DNA of 61,622 nucleotides from an uncultured Collinsella sp. (GCA_902494085.1 CABURU010000007.1:1-61622), one strand, 5' to 3'; positions 8,631-16,750 are shown, counted from the first letter of the stretch. Made by a program: numbers and translations. The notes: generated by a model from the sequence alone, not told the origin.

Positions 8631-8671
8631 AAAACCACCACAAAGGCGCCTGTCCCCTTTGTGGTGGTTTT
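8631..8671. repeat. CCACCACAAAGG palindrome, copy 4
   Basis: AAAACCACCACAAAGG and its complement flank CGCCTGTCC. It starts 17 bases after the stop of the MGMT-family gene. One base of the spacer differs from the other copies. Confidence 0.85.
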
Positions 8672-8944
8672 ACGCTGTAGGTTTACCAGAGCTAACTTAT
8701 GGAGAAGGTGTGTTGGCGTACTTTGCCGTCAGAAAGTAAACCACGGTGAACTATATTGGTTTCAGCAACGGAGCAGGCAATAGGCGATGAAAAAGCCTGC
8801 CCTGTTGAGTTTGATTCGCATTCCTCCCCTCTGTGCGATTCAACGGTGTACTTCGGGAACAGGCCCGCTGGCAACTAGCTGCCGGCGGGCCTGTTCCTGT
8901 TTGTCGAGGGGGTGCGATGGACGGAGCCGAAGCGGTCCGGCTCC
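8672..8944. other. Gene-free stretch with paired operator-like motifs and a hairpin
   Basis: No convincing gene is visible. Two similar motifs in opposite orientation, GTTTACCAGAGCTAACTT near 8681-8698 and the reverse complement of GTTCACCGTGGTTTACTT near 8733-8750, look like operator half-sites. A strong stem built from GGAACAGGCCCGC and GCGGGCCTGTTCC lies near 8857-8898. An open frame from 8787 runs straight through this hairpin, has no family resemblance and is not called. A decayed metal-regulated gene or a small RNA are possible readings. Confidence 0.3.
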
Positions 8945-8974
8945 AAAAAAGGCGGACGCCGTAGCGCCCGCCCT
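8945..8974 (-). terminator. trpS terminator
   Basis: On the minus strand GGGCGGGCGC, a TACG loop and GCGTCCGCC are followed by six T residues, 34 bases past the trpS stop. This is a classic intrinsic terminator. Confidence 0.85.
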
Positions 8975-9007
8975 AAAGCAATCGAAAGCTCAAGCCAGCA
9001 GATCGGT

Positions 9008-10057
9008 CTAGTACACCATGCCCATGGCGTCCTGAACCTCTGCCAGGGTCTGATCGGCGATCTCGTTGGCGCGACGGTTGCCCTCGTGCAGCACGTCCTT
9101 CACGTAATCCAGATCGTTCTCGTAGCGCTGGCGACGCTCGCGGATAGGTGCGAAGTACTCGTTGACGGCCTCGGTCACGTACTTCTTGAGCTGGCCGGAG
9201 CCGCCCATGCCAATCTCCTCGGCAATTTCGACCTCGGAGCGACCGGTGCAGATGGCGGCCGTCGAAAGCAAACCGGACACGCCGGGGCGGTTCTCGGGAT
9301 CGAACGTGATCATGCGCTCAGAGTCGGTCTGGCTCTTCTTGATGCGCTTGGCCGTCTCCTCAGCGGTCATCGAGATGTTGATGGCGTTGCCGTAGCTCTT
9401 GCTCATCTTGCGACCGTCAAGTCCGGGCAGTAGCGGGGTCTCGGACAGCAGCGCCTCGACCTCGGGGAACACCTTGCCGTAGCGGTTGTTAAAGCGGCGG
9501 GCGATGGTGCGGGTGAGCTCGATGTGCGGCAGCTGGTCGCGGCCGACGGGCACGACGTTGCCCTTGCAGAACAGAATGTCGCAGGCCTGGTGCACCGGGT
9601 AGGTGAGCAGAAGGCCGGTAAGCTCGTGGCCCGAGGCCTCCATCTCGGCCTTGACCGTGGGATTGCGCGCCAGCTCGGCCTCGGAGACCAGCGACAGGAA
9701 CGGCAGCATGAGCTGGTTGGCGGCGGGCACGGCGGAGTGAGCGTAGATCATGGTCTTGTCGGGGTCGATACCGCAGGCAAGGTAGTCCATGACCATGTTG
9801 TACACGTTGTCCTGGATGTGCTCGGTGGTGTCGCGGTCGGTGATGACCTGGTAGTCGGCGATGAGTACGTTGGTCCTGGCGCCCATGTTCTGCAGCTCCA
9901 CGCGGCCCTTGAGGGTGCCAAAGTAGTGACCCAGGTGCAGACGGCCGGTGGGGCGGTCGCCGGTAAGCATGGTGAACTTCTCGGGCGTCTTGGCCAGGCC
10001 CTCGCGAATGGCGTTGCTCTTTTGCAGCGCGACTTCGTAGCTGTTCTCGTTTGGCAT
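9008..10057 (-). CDS. trpS: Tryptophanyl-tRNA synthetase
   Basis: This class I synthetase charges tRNA-Trp. The 349-residue protein has the HIGH-type motif HLGH at 41-44 and KMSKS at 217-221, with the expected length for bacterial TrpRS. The ATG at 10057 is preferred over longer in-frame starts because TTAGGAG lies six bases upstream. No T-box leader (specifier stem plus TGG bulge) was recognised in the 160 bases ahead of it. It is followed by its own terminator and is preceded, on the same strand, by the sugar-phosphate transferase gene. Confidence 0.95.
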   Translation of the reverse strand: MPNENSYEVALQKSNAIREGLAKTPEKFTMLTGDRPTGRLHLGHYFGTLKGRVELQNMGARTNVLIADYQVITDRDTTEHIQDNVYNMVMDYLACGIDPDKTMIYAHSAVPAANQLMLPFLSLVSEAELARNPTVKAEMEASGHELTGLLLTYPVHQACDILFCKGNVVPVGRDQLPHIELTRTIARRFNNRYGKVFPEVEALLSETPLLPGLDGRKMSKSYGNAINISMTAEETAKRIKKSQTDSERMITFDPENRPGVSGLLSTAAICTGRSEVEIAEEIGMGGSGQLKKYVTEAVNEYFAPIRERRQRYENDLDYVKDVLHEGNRRANEIADQTLAEVQDAMGMVY

Positions 10058-10216
10058 GATTGCTCCTAACGTTCGTTCGCAGGTTTTGATGATAACGCGT
10101 TTATTGGAGGGGCGGGGCGTAAGTAGGCGAGGGGCGGGAGAGGGGTGGCTTGTGCGATGGGCGCGGCGTGGCCGCGCTTGGCCAACGGTGCCTTGGCACA
10201 TCCTCGGCAGCTTGCC

Positions 10217-11434
10217 CTAGAGCTTGTGGTGGCGCTCTTCTTTGCGCTCCTCGGCTGCCTGCTCCTCCTGCTTAAAAGCGGGGTCGTCGGGGGTGACCAG
10301 CTCGTCCTCGTGCGTGCGCTTGTTGTAATGGTGGCGTAGCACGGGTTCAAACAGGTGTAGGTGCTTGGCGAAGGCAGCCGAGCCAATGGCGAGCACGGTA
10401 AAAATGAGCACGCGCATGGGCACCTCGACCTGATTGATGGCGGCGGCGCCGGCCGAAAGCATAATGCACCAGGCATAGATGAGCAGCACAGCCTGTTTTT
10501 GGTTGTAGCCTTCTTGGATCAGGCGGTGGTGGATGTGGCCCTTGTCGGCCTGCCCGATGCTAATGTGGGCGCGCTTGCGGCGCACAATGGCGCTAAACGT
10601 GTCGATGATGGGCACACCGGCAACGATGAGCGGGATGATAAGCGAGGTGAGTGCGGCGGTGCGGCTCACGTTGAGCAGCGAGATGGAGCCCAGCGCAAAG
10701 CCCAGAAGCAACGACCCCGAGTCGCCCAAGAAGATACTTGCGGGGTTGAAGTTGTAGCGCAAAAAGGCCAGACAGGCGCCAAAGAGCGCAATGGAGAGCG
10801 CGGCGGCGTCGATGCGGCCCGAGAGAACAGCCATCGAAAACATTGTGAACGATGCGATGCCGCAGATGCCCGTGGCCAAGCCGTCGAGGCCGTCGATGAG
10901 GTTAATGATGTTGGTGAATGCCACCAGATAGATCACGGTAATGGGGTAGGCGAGCCATCCGAGCATGATCTCGCCGGGAGCAAACGGGTTGACGATGACG
11001 CCGATCCGCAGGCCGCCCATGCAGGCGATAAGCGCGGCGAGGACCTGTCCGGCCAGCTTTTGCTTGGGCGTGAGCTGGAAGACGTCGTCGATGGCGCCGG
11101 TCGCAAAGATAACGGTAAAAGAAAGCGCAAGTATGGGGTAGCTGATGTGCAGACGGGGGTGGGGCACCAAAACGGGCGGCCAACCCAGGTACCAGGTGCC
11201 TAGGATTTGCACAGTGCAGGCGACGACCAGGCCCAAAAACACCGCCGTTCCGCCCAAACGCGGGATGGGCTTGGTGTTGATGCGGCGCTTAGAAGGATAG
11301 TCGACGGCGTCGAGCTTGATTGCCAGGCGCTTGACCAGGGGTACCGTGAGGAAGGTCGTGATAAAGGCCGCCGCTGCCACGCATAGGTACGGTATGTAGC
11401 TCGGGGATGAAGCCATGAATCTAAAAACCGCCAA
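10217..11434 (-). CDS. Undecaprenyl-phosphate sugar-1-phosphate transferase (WecA/TagO type)
   Basis: This polytopic membrane enzyme of the MraY/WecA family transfers a sugar-1-phosphate, usually GlcNAc-1-P, to undecaprenyl phosphate and so starts synthesis of a wall polymer. Family motifs are GAIDDVFQL at 113-121, NLIDGLDGLA at 178-187, GDSGSLLLGF further on and a cytoplasmic loop HIHHRL. About ten hydrophobic segments are seen, with a charged C-terminal tail from about residue 370. The start is uncertain: a TTG at 11434 gives 405 residues, an ATG at 11416 gives 399, and neither has a clear ribosome site. Whether it feeds the glycan cluster at 46-55 kb is unknown. Confidence 0.82.
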   Translation of the reverse strand: MAVFRFMASSPSYIPYLCVAAAAFITTFLTVPLVKRLAIKLDAVDYPSKRRINTKPIPRLGGTAVFLGLVVACTVQILGTWYLGWPPVLVPHPRLHISYPILALSFTVIFATGAIDDVFQLTPKQKLAGQVLAALIACMGGLRIGVIVNPFAPGEIMLGWLAYPITVIYLVAFTNIINLIDGLDGLATGICGIASFTMFSMAVLSGRIDAAALSIALFGACLAFLRYNFNPASIFLGDSGSLLLGFALGSISLLNVSRTAALTSLIIPLIVAGVPIIDTFSAIVRRKRAHISIGQADKGHIHHRLIQEGYNQKQAVLLIYAWCIMLSAGAAAINQVEVPMRVLIFTVLAIGSAAFAKHLHLFEPVLRHHYNKRTHEDELVTPDDPAFKQEEQAAEERKEERHHKL

Positions 11435-11621
11435 GCGTCGAAGGAAAAGGTCAGAAGAACGCCATGCGCAAAGGGCATAGCCGAACCATAATACTCGACC
11501 AAGGGGGGTGCATGGAATTGCACGCAGCGATAATCACGCGCTTACCAGATATTGGGATGTTGTCGATGGCTTGTCGGGATGCCGGCGGGGATCCATATGG
11601 ACTGTAATGGTGATTTTCGGC

Positions 11622-11800
11622 AAAAGAAAACCACCCCCCACGTTACGAAAATGAACCCACCTAAAACAGGTGGGTGCCCTCATCGACTGTTCCAGCGTCC
11701 TTAACAACGAAGGATACCTGTACTAGGTACGACTGTGTGGGCTCCCTAAATAAACGCGACGGTTCACCCAGTTGCTCCGCGGGGGGCGGAATACCTACAT
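11622..11800 (-). ncRNA. ssrS: Probable 6S RNA
   Basis: On the minus strand a 12-bp closing stem pairs 11778-11789 (CCGCCCCCCGCG) with 11631-11642 (CGTGGGGGGTGG, three G-U pairs), and T-rich sequence follows the right arm. Inside are GGGAGCCCACAC, a hairpin GTATCCTTCGTTGTTAAGGA, and GGGCACCCACCTGTTTTAGG with its complement TGGGT. A long closing stem around an open centre, and the GGGAGCCCACA/GGGCACCCACC segments, resemble Gram-positive 6S RNAs, which bind and hold the vegetative RNA polymerase. The exact 5' end is not defined. The remainder of 11435-11941 holds no gene that I can see. Confidence 0.55.
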
Positions 11801-11941
11801 CATAAAGCGGCACTTTATCGATTCCAGTCTTGACATTACAAAAATCGTGTCGGACGATTACGGCGCCTTGGGCTCGAGCCGTCTGTGGGGTTGATCCCTT
11901 TACGTTTGAGCTGCTGAATCGTTGTTTTGGAGCATGGTTTT

Positions 11942-12880
11942 ATGCCGACGTCGTTGACCGAACTTTTTTCGCCCGCCTGCCATTTGTGTCCGCGCCGTTG
12001 CGGTGCGGCGCGCGATGAGGGCGCGCACGGCGTCTGCGGTGCTAACGACACGCTCAAGGTGGCCCGCGCCGCGCTTCATATGTGGGAGGAGCCGCCTATC
12101 TCGGGCGAGGCCGGTTCGGGCACGATCTTCTTTAGCGGCTGCTCGCTCAAATGTATCTACTGCCAGAACCACGAGATCTCGACCGGCAATTTTGGCCTTG
12201 AGATTTCGCCTGAGCGCCTGGTCGAGATTATGCTGGAACTGCAGGACCAGGGTGCCAACAACATCAATTTGGTGACGGCGACGCACTATGCGCACCTGTT
12301 GCCTGCCGCGATTGCCGCGGCACGGGCGCGCGGACTGGTTATCCCAATCGTCTACAACACGAGTGGTTACGAGCGCGCGAGTGCCGTGGCGGCGCTGGGC
12401 GACCTGGTCGATGTGTGGCTCACCGACTTTAAATATGCCGATGCCGGGCTTGCGCAGTCGCTCTCCCATATAAAGGATTACCCGCGTGTGGCCGTGTCGG
12501 GTCTGGCCCAGATGGCGCGCGAGATCGAGCGCCGCGGGGGAGAGTTGGTGGACGAGGACGGGCTTATGAAGCGTGGCATGATCGTGCGTCACCTGGTGCT
12601 TCCGGGGCATGCAGACGATTCGTGTCGCGTGCTGGACCTGGTGTGGCAGACGGTGGGCGACGTGCCGATCTCGGTTATGAACCAGTACACGCCCAATGCG
12701 CTCATGCGCGAGCAGGGCGGCGACCTGGCACGCGCCGTGACGCGTGAGGAGTACGAGCAGGTGCTCGACCATGCCGACGACCTGGGTTTTACGACGATGT
12801 TCTGGCAAGAGGGCGGCGCGGTAGACGAGAGCTTCACCCCCGCCTTCGACACCACCGGCGTCCTCACCAGCGCAAAGTAG
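11942..12880 (+). CDS. pflX: Radical SAM protein, PflX type
   Basis: This 312-residue protein carries the radical-SAM cluster CSLKCIYC with cysteines at 67, 71 and 74. It also has an N-terminal Cys-rich motif, C13, C16, C20 and C32, typical of the PflX/COG1313 group related to pyruvate-formate-lyase activases. The substrate of this group is unknown and no glycyl-radical enzyme is adjacent. The ATG at 11942 has GGAG nine bases upstream; an in-frame TTG at 11927 is possible. A GGGACGGGG-loop hairpin begins 11 bases after the stop. Confidence 0.8.
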   Translation: MPTSLTELFSPACHLCPRRCGAARDEGAHGVCGANDTLKVARAALHMWEEPPISGEAGSGTIFFSGCSLKCIYCQNHEISTGNFGLEISPERLVEIMLELQDQGANNINLVTATHYAHLLPAAIAAARARGLVIPIVYNTSGYERASAVAALGDLVDVWLTDFKYADAGLAQSLSHIKDYPRVAVSGLAQMAREIERRGGELVDEDGLMKRGMIVRHLVLPGHADDSCRVLDLVWQTVGDVPISVMNQYTPNALMREQGGDLARAVTREEYEQVLDHADDLGFTTMFWQEGGAVDESFTPAFDTTGVLTSAK

Positions 12881-12890
12881 AGCGCACGCT

Positions 12891-12925
12891 GATGATTTTT
12901 CTGGGACGGGGATTAAAAAATCATC
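12891..12925. repeat. GGGACGGGG-loop hairpin repeat, copy 2
   Basis: The perfect 10-bp stem GATGATTTTT/AAAAATCATC encloses CTGGGACGGGGATTA, almost the same loop as the copy at 134-168. It begins 11 bases after the pflX-like stop codon and may terminate that transcript. Confidence 0.75.
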
Positions 12926-12990
12926 GAGAGGATCGCCTGTTCGAAAAGTTGTCAAAATAGCCGCGTCCCAAAAAGACTGGTTATTGGGCG

Positions 12991-13018
12991 TTGACAGTTG
13001 GCGAGCCGTAGGTAAAAT
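12991..13018 (+). promoter_or_regulatory. Promoter of tRNA-Ala
   Basis: TTGACA at 12991-12996 and TAAAAT at 13013-13018 are separated by 16 bp, 14 bases ahead of the tRNA. Confidence 0.75.
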
Positions 13019-13031
13019 ATCGACTTGTCCT

Positions 13032-13104
13032 GGGGACGTAGCTCAGTTGGGAGAGCGCTGCCGTCGCATGGCAGAGGCCGAGGGTTCGACTCCCTTCGTC
13101 TCCA
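13032..13104 (+). tRNA. tRNA-Ala (CGC)
   Basis: The acceptor GGGGACG pairs with CGTCTCC. The D-arm is TAGCTCAGTTGGGAGAGC, and the anticodon stem CTGCC/GGCAG holds a seven-base loop with CGC at 34-36. The T-arm is GAGGGTTCGACTCCC. CGC reads GCG alanine codons. CCA is not encoded exactly. Confidence 0.9.
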
Positions 13105-13120
13105 CCCATGGATTTGATAA

Positions 13121-13150
13121 GCCGCTGACATTGTGTCGGCGGCTTTTTTT
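13121..13150 (+). terminator. tRNA-Ala terminator
   Basis: GCCGCTGACA, the loop TTG, and TGTCGGCGGC are followed by seven T residues, 17 bases after the tRNA. Confidence 0.85.
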
Positions 13151-13168
13151 AAAAGAAAGGGCTATATC

Positions 13169-13627
13169 ATGGCCGAGCTTGAGTCCCAACCATTGTCCGA
13201 CGAGGAGCGCGCCGAGTTGGAAGAGCTCCGCGCTGAGAAGGCCCGCCGCGAGGCTCGGGAAGAGGCCCGTCGCGAGCGTGAGGAGCTGGCTGCCCTGCGT
13301 GCCGAGCGTGCGAAGGCCGAGGAGGCCGCCGCGAACGCCGCATCCGCATCGGCGCCCGCGCCCGCACCCAAGCCCGCTGCTGCGAAGCCTGCACCTGCCG
13401 CGCCCAAACCTCAGCCTAAAAAGGCCGCCCGTCCCAAGTCCGTCGAGCCCAAGCCGAGCCGTGACGAGATGACCTTTGCCCAGCGCATGGTTACCTCCAA
13501 GGAGCCTATGGGCGAGAACGAGATCCCTGGCATGGCGCCGGCTCAAAAAATCATCATTGTCCTTGCCCTCATCGCGTTTGTCATCTTTATGGGCTACACG
13601 ATCCTGACCAGCATGGGCCTGCTCTAA
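13169..13627 (+). CDS. Coiled-coil protein with C-terminal membrane anchor
   Basis: No family was recognised in this 152-residue protein. Residues 8-55 are almost entirely Glu, Arg, Ala and Lys and are predicted to form a coiled coil. Residues 58-100 are Ala/Pro/Lys-rich and disordered. A single hydrophobic segment (IIIVLALIAFVIFMGYTIL) at about 128-146 ends the chain, so it is probably tail-anchored with the coil in the cytoplasm. The ATG has AAGAAAGG nine bases upstream. It lies between the tRNA-Ala terminator and pncB, on the same strand as both. Confidence 0.75.
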   Translation: MAELESQPLSDEERAELEELRAEKARREAREEARREREELAALRAERAKAEEAAANAASASAPAPAPKPAAAKPAPAAPKPQPKKAARPKSVEPKPSRDEMTFAQRMVTSKEPMGENEIPGMAPAQKIIIVLALIAFVIFMGYTILTSMGLL

Positions 13628-13711
13628 CCGACTCGCATCGGGCGTCATGTCCGCATGCTCTGCTCTCGTCCAACCCTCAAATTCTGCACCACACATCCGA
13701 AAGGTCGCCCC

Positions 13712-15217
13712 ATGGCTTTGACCGACATCTCGCATCCCACCGACATTGCAATGCTCACCGATCTGTACGAGCTCACTATGGCCCAGGGCCTGTGGGAGAG
13801 CGGCAAGGCCAATGAGCAGGGTTGTTTTACCGCGTTTTACCGCGACCATCCCTTTGGCAGCGCCTATGCCGTCATGTGTGGCACCGCCGAGCTGCCCGAG
13901 CTCGTCGAGAACCTGCGCTTTACGCCCGAGGATATCGACTACCTCGCCTCGCTTGAGGCCCCTGCCGGCGGCGCGATGTTCAAGTCCGCATTCCTCGACT
14001 ACCTGCGCGATTTTCGTGCGCATGTAAATATCGACGGCGTCCCCGAGGGCGAGCTCGTCTTTCCGCGCGAGCCCATGGTGCGCGTCACCGGTCCTGCGCT
14101 CGAGTGCCAGCTGCTTGAGACGGCGCTGCTCAACATCGTCGGGTTCCAGACGCTTGTCGCCACCAAGACGGCGCGCGTGGTGCTCGCCGCCGACGGTCGC
14201 CCCGTGGCGGAGTTTGGCCTGCGCCGCGCCCAGGGTCCCGATGGCGGCCTGGCCGTTGCGCGCGCGAGCTACGTTGCCGGCTGCTCCTCTACGTCCAATG
14301 TGCTCGCCGGCCGCCGCTATGGTATTCCCGTCTTTGGCACGCATGCGCACAGCTGGGTGATGAGCTTCGATTCCGAGCTCGAGGCCTTCCGCGCCTTTGC
14401 CAAGTCGAGCCCCAAGAACTGTACGCTGCTCATCGACACCTATGACGTGCGCGAGGGCTGCGAGCATGCCATTACGGTTGCCAAGGAGATGGAGGCGGTG
14501 GGCGAGCGTCTGTCGGCTATTCGCATCGACTCCGGCGACCTCGCCAAGCTCTCCAAGTATGTTCGCGGCCGTTTTGATGCCGAGGGCCTGCCCTATGTGG
14601 GGATCTCGGTTTCCAACGATCTTGACGAGTACACGATTCAGTCGCTGCTGGACCAGGGCGCGCCCATCGATAGCTTTGGCGTGGGTACCAAGCTCGCGAC
14701 CTGCTATGACCAGCCGGCGCTGGGTGGCGTGTACAAGCTTTCCGCCCGCCGTGCGAGCGAGACAGATCCATGGACGCCGGTGGTCAAGCTCTCCGAGCAG
14801 CCCTATAAGCGCACGATCCCGGGTGTGCAACGCGTGCGCCGTTATTACGACGGCTTTGGCGGCCCAGTCTGCGACATGATCTACGACGAGGACCATCTGG
14901 CGGGGGAGGGCGCCGCGCGCGGCAATACCCTCGTGGCCGTGAATGATGCCGCCCTGGTGACCGACGTGTCCGAACTTGAGTATCGCGAGCTGCTGGTGCC
15001 GATCGTGCGCGATGGCAGTGCGGTGGCTCCGCGTGAGAGCATCCAGGACGCGCGCGAGCGCTGTGCTTGGGCGCTCGATCATCTGGACGCAGCTTTCAAG
15101 CGCTTCCTGTACCCGCAGACCTATGTGGTGGGCATGGAGCAGGGCCTGGCTCAGGTGCGCGACGAGCTCGTGCGCAAGAACATGGCCGCGGCTTCGGCCT
15201 TCCCCTGGGCAAAATGA
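13712..15217 (+). CDS. pncB: Nicotinate phosphoribosyltransferase
   Basis: This enzyme converts nicotinate, PRPP and ATP to nicotinate mononucleotide, the entry step of NAD salvage. The 501-residue protein has the family N-terminus LTDLYELTMAQGLW, the segment FPREPMVRVTGP, GTHAHSWV in the middle and IRIDSGDL for phosphate binding. The ATG at 13712 follows GAAAGG; longer starts run into unrelated sequence. The last lysine codon and the TGA stop lie inside the left arm of the hairpin repeat at 15211-15249, so the repeat has supplied the gene's 3' end. Confidence 0.92.
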   Translation: MALTDISHPTDIAMLTDLYELTMAQGLWESGKANEQGCFTAFYRDHPFGSAYAVMCGTAELPELVENLRFTPEDIDYLASLEAPAGGAMFKSAFLDYLRDFRAHVNIDGVPEGELVFPREPMVRVTGPALECQLLETALLNIVGFQTLVATKTARVVLAADGRPVAEFGLRRAQGPDGGLAVARASYVAGCSSTSNVLAGRRYGIPVFGTHAHSWVMSFDSELEAFRAFAKSSPKNCTLLIDTYDVREGCEHAITVAKEMEAVGERLSAIRIDSGDLAKLSKYVRGRFDAEGLPYVGISVSNDLDEYTIQSLLDQGAPIDSFGVGTKLATCYDQPALGGVYKLSARRASETDPWTPVVKLSEQPYKRTIPGVQRVRRYYDGFGGPVCDMIYDEDHLAGEGAARGNTLVAVNDAALVTDVSELEYRELLVPIVRDGSAVAPRESIQDARERCAWALDHLDAAFKRFLYPQTYVVGMEQGLAQVRDELVRKNMAAASAFPWAK

Positions 15218-15249
15218 TCCGAAGGGGACGGAGGAAAACGGATCATTTT
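15211..15249. repeat. GATCC-stem hairpin with GGGGACGG loop
   Basis: The perfect 11-bp stem AAAATGATCCG/CGGATCATTTT encloses AAGGGGACGGAGGAAAA. The stem differs from the hairpins at 134 and 12891, but the GGGGACGG loop is shared. The left arm contains the pncB stop codon. Confidence 0.7.
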
Positions 15250-15320
15250 CGTCCGTCCCGCACCGGGTGCCCCGGCTGCTCCAGCTCGCCCGCCTGCTCA
15301 ACACTCGATTGGTTTGACGT

Positions 15321-16448
15321 ATGACGACTTCTTATAAAACGATGGTGGTAAAGATCGGCTCGTCCACGGTGGTGGGCGCCGACGGCAAGGTCAACCGCGC
15401 CTTTATCGGCGGGCTTGCCGATCAGGCCGCAGCGCTGCGCAAGCTCGGCTGGCGTCTGGTCGTGGTGAGCTCGGGCGCTATCGCCTGTGGCTATCCCGTG
15501 CTGGGCTTCGACCGTAAGCCGGTCGGCGACCTGCCGAGCCTGCAGGCCTGCGCTTCGGCCGGCCAGTGCATCATCTCGTCGGCCTACGACGAGGAGTTTC
15601 ATGCGCGCGACCTGCTCACCTCGCTCGTGCTGCTCACGCGTCACGACACGGCGCGCCGTACGTCCTACCTGCACGCGCGCGACGCCCTGCTGCGCCTGGT
15701 GGAGCTTGGCGTGGTGCCGGTCGTCAACGAGAACGATACCGTTACTGTCGATGAGATCAAGTTTGGCGACAACGACACACTGGCGGCGCTTGTGAGCTGC
15801 CTGGTTTCTGCCGATCTGTGCGTGACGCTCTCGGACATCGATGGTCTCTATACTGCCAATCCGCATGAGGACCCCACGGCCGAGTTTGTTCCTGTCGTGC
15901 ATAAGATCGATGCCAAGATTATTGCCTCGGCGGGCGATTCTTCCACATCGGTGGGAACGGGCGGCATGATTACCAAGATCCGCGCGAGCCGCATCCTGAT
16001 GACGGCGGGCATTCAGAGCGTGATTTGCTCAGGCGAGGAGCCCGATGCGCTCGTGCGCCTCGCCCGCGGCGAGAGCGTGGGCACGCTGTTCGATCCGCCG
16101 GCGGAGCGTCTGGACATCGCACCCCGCAAGCTGTGGATCGCACTGGGCGACAAGGCGCATGGCTCGGTGACGGTCGATGATGGTGCTGCGAAGGCGCTGG
16201 TTAGCCGTGGCTCTTCCTTGCTTGCGGTGGGTATTCGCGAGGTCGATGGCCAGTTTGCCGAGGGCGATGTGCTCGATGTGTGCGATCCGAGCGGTATGGT
16301 CGTCGCCCGCGGTATCGCCGAGGCCGATTCGGACGTGCTGGAGCTTGCTGCCGGCCGCCGCCAGGACCAGATCGCCAGCAACCGCCTGCTCGCTAACTTG
16401 GCCGAGAAGCCGGCGATACACAGGGATAACCTAATCGTCTTCGCTTAA
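15321..16448 (+). CDS. proB: Glutamate 5-kinase
   Basis: This is the first step of proline synthesis: phosphorylation of glutamate to gamma-glutamyl phosphate. The 375-residue protein has an N-terminal amino-acid-kinase domain (VVKIGSSTV at about 9-17, VVSSGAIACG near 48, NENDTV near 136, GTGGMITK near 216) and a C-terminal PUA domain from about 280, the usual full-length form that is feedback-inhibited by proline. No strong ribosome site precedes the ATG. Its partner proA lies 1.8 kb away on the same strand, separated by a leftward peptidase gene. Confidence 0.93.
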   Translation: MTTSYKTMVVKIGSSTVVGADGKVNRAFIGGLADQAAALRKLGWRLVVVSSGAIACGYPVLGFDRKPVGDLPSLQACASAGQCIISSAYDEEFHARDLLTSLVLLTRHDTARRTSYLHARDALLRLVELGVVPVVNENDTVTVDEIKFGDNDTLAALVSCLVSADLCVTLSDIDGLYTANPHEDPTAEFVPVVHKIDAKIIASAGDSSTSVGTGGMITKIRASRILMTAGIQSVICSGEEPDALVRLARGESVGTLFDPPAERLDIAPRKLWIALGDKAHGSVTVDDGAAKALVSRGSSLLAVGIREVDGQFAEGDVLDVCDPSGMVVARGIAEADSDVLELAAGRRQDQIASNRLLANLAEKPAIHRDNLIVFA

Positions 16449-16462
16449 CCAATTGACGCTGC

Positions 16463-16563
16463 AAACGCCCCTAAGCGGCAATCTGACGTTCAATCGTCGG
16501 GCATGACCAAAAGGTCAATGCCCTCCTCATTCACGTCACCTTGCTCGCTTAGGGGCGTTTTCG
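16463..16563. repeat. Nested three-stem palindromic element after proB
   Basis: The outer arms AAACGCCCCTAAGCG (16463-16477) and CGCTTAGGGGCGTTT (16546-16560) are perfectly complementary. Inside them GCAA/TTGC and TGACGT/ACGTCA (16484-16489 with 16533-16538) pair in register. The centre is a hairpin GGGCATGACC, AAAA loop, GGTCAATGCCC. The whole 98-bp unit begins 14 bases past the proB stop and ends in a T-rich stretch, so it may terminate transcription. It could equally be a mobile palindrome. Confidence 0.65.
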
Positions 16564-16608
16564 CTTTCCGTTCTCTACCTGCGATGGCCGTAACGCCGAC
16601 ATATCGTA

Positions 16609-16675
16609 AGTTGCGGTGAAATAGGGATGGTTTGGCGGCTTTAAAGCCTTTAACAGTCCTTATTTCACCGCAACT
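16609..16675. repeat. 67-bp cruciform-type inverted repeat
   Basis: AGTTGCGGTGAAATA at 16609-16623 is perfectly complementary to 16661-16675, with four further bases pairing after one mismatch. The interior holds the palindrome GGCTTTAAAGCC. There is no open frame within it. Together with the neighbouring elements, the 300 bases between proB and the peptidase gene consist almost entirely of repeats. Confidence 0.65.
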
Positions 16676-16697
16676 CGTTGAGGCGGCGGGGTCCCAC

Positions 16698-16748
16698 TGC
16701 CGGCACTTGGGGACGTTCCTTTTGTGCCGGCACTTTGGGACACTCCTT
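16698..16748. repeat. GGCACTTGGGGACG repeat, second locus
   Basis: CCGGCACTTGGGGACGTTCC followed by GTGCCGGCACTTTGGGACACTCC closely matches the first unit of the array at 3725-3778. It ends two bases from the stop codon of the leftward peptidase gene, so it is again directly 3' of a gene. Confidence 0.7.
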
Positions 16749-16750
16749 AG

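Noticed and set aside
8787..9011. 74-codon open frame starting MKKPALL
   Set aside because: It reads through a strong GC-rich hairpin, has no ribosome site and no family similarity.
10058..10216. T-box riboswitch for trpS
   Set aside because: I could not find a specifier stem-loop or the conserved TGG-containing antiterminator bulge in the gap.
13043..15304. A 753-codon frame opposite tRNA-Ala, the coiled-coil gene and pncB
   Set aside because: It runs through a tRNA, a terminator and two real genes, so it cannot be a gene.
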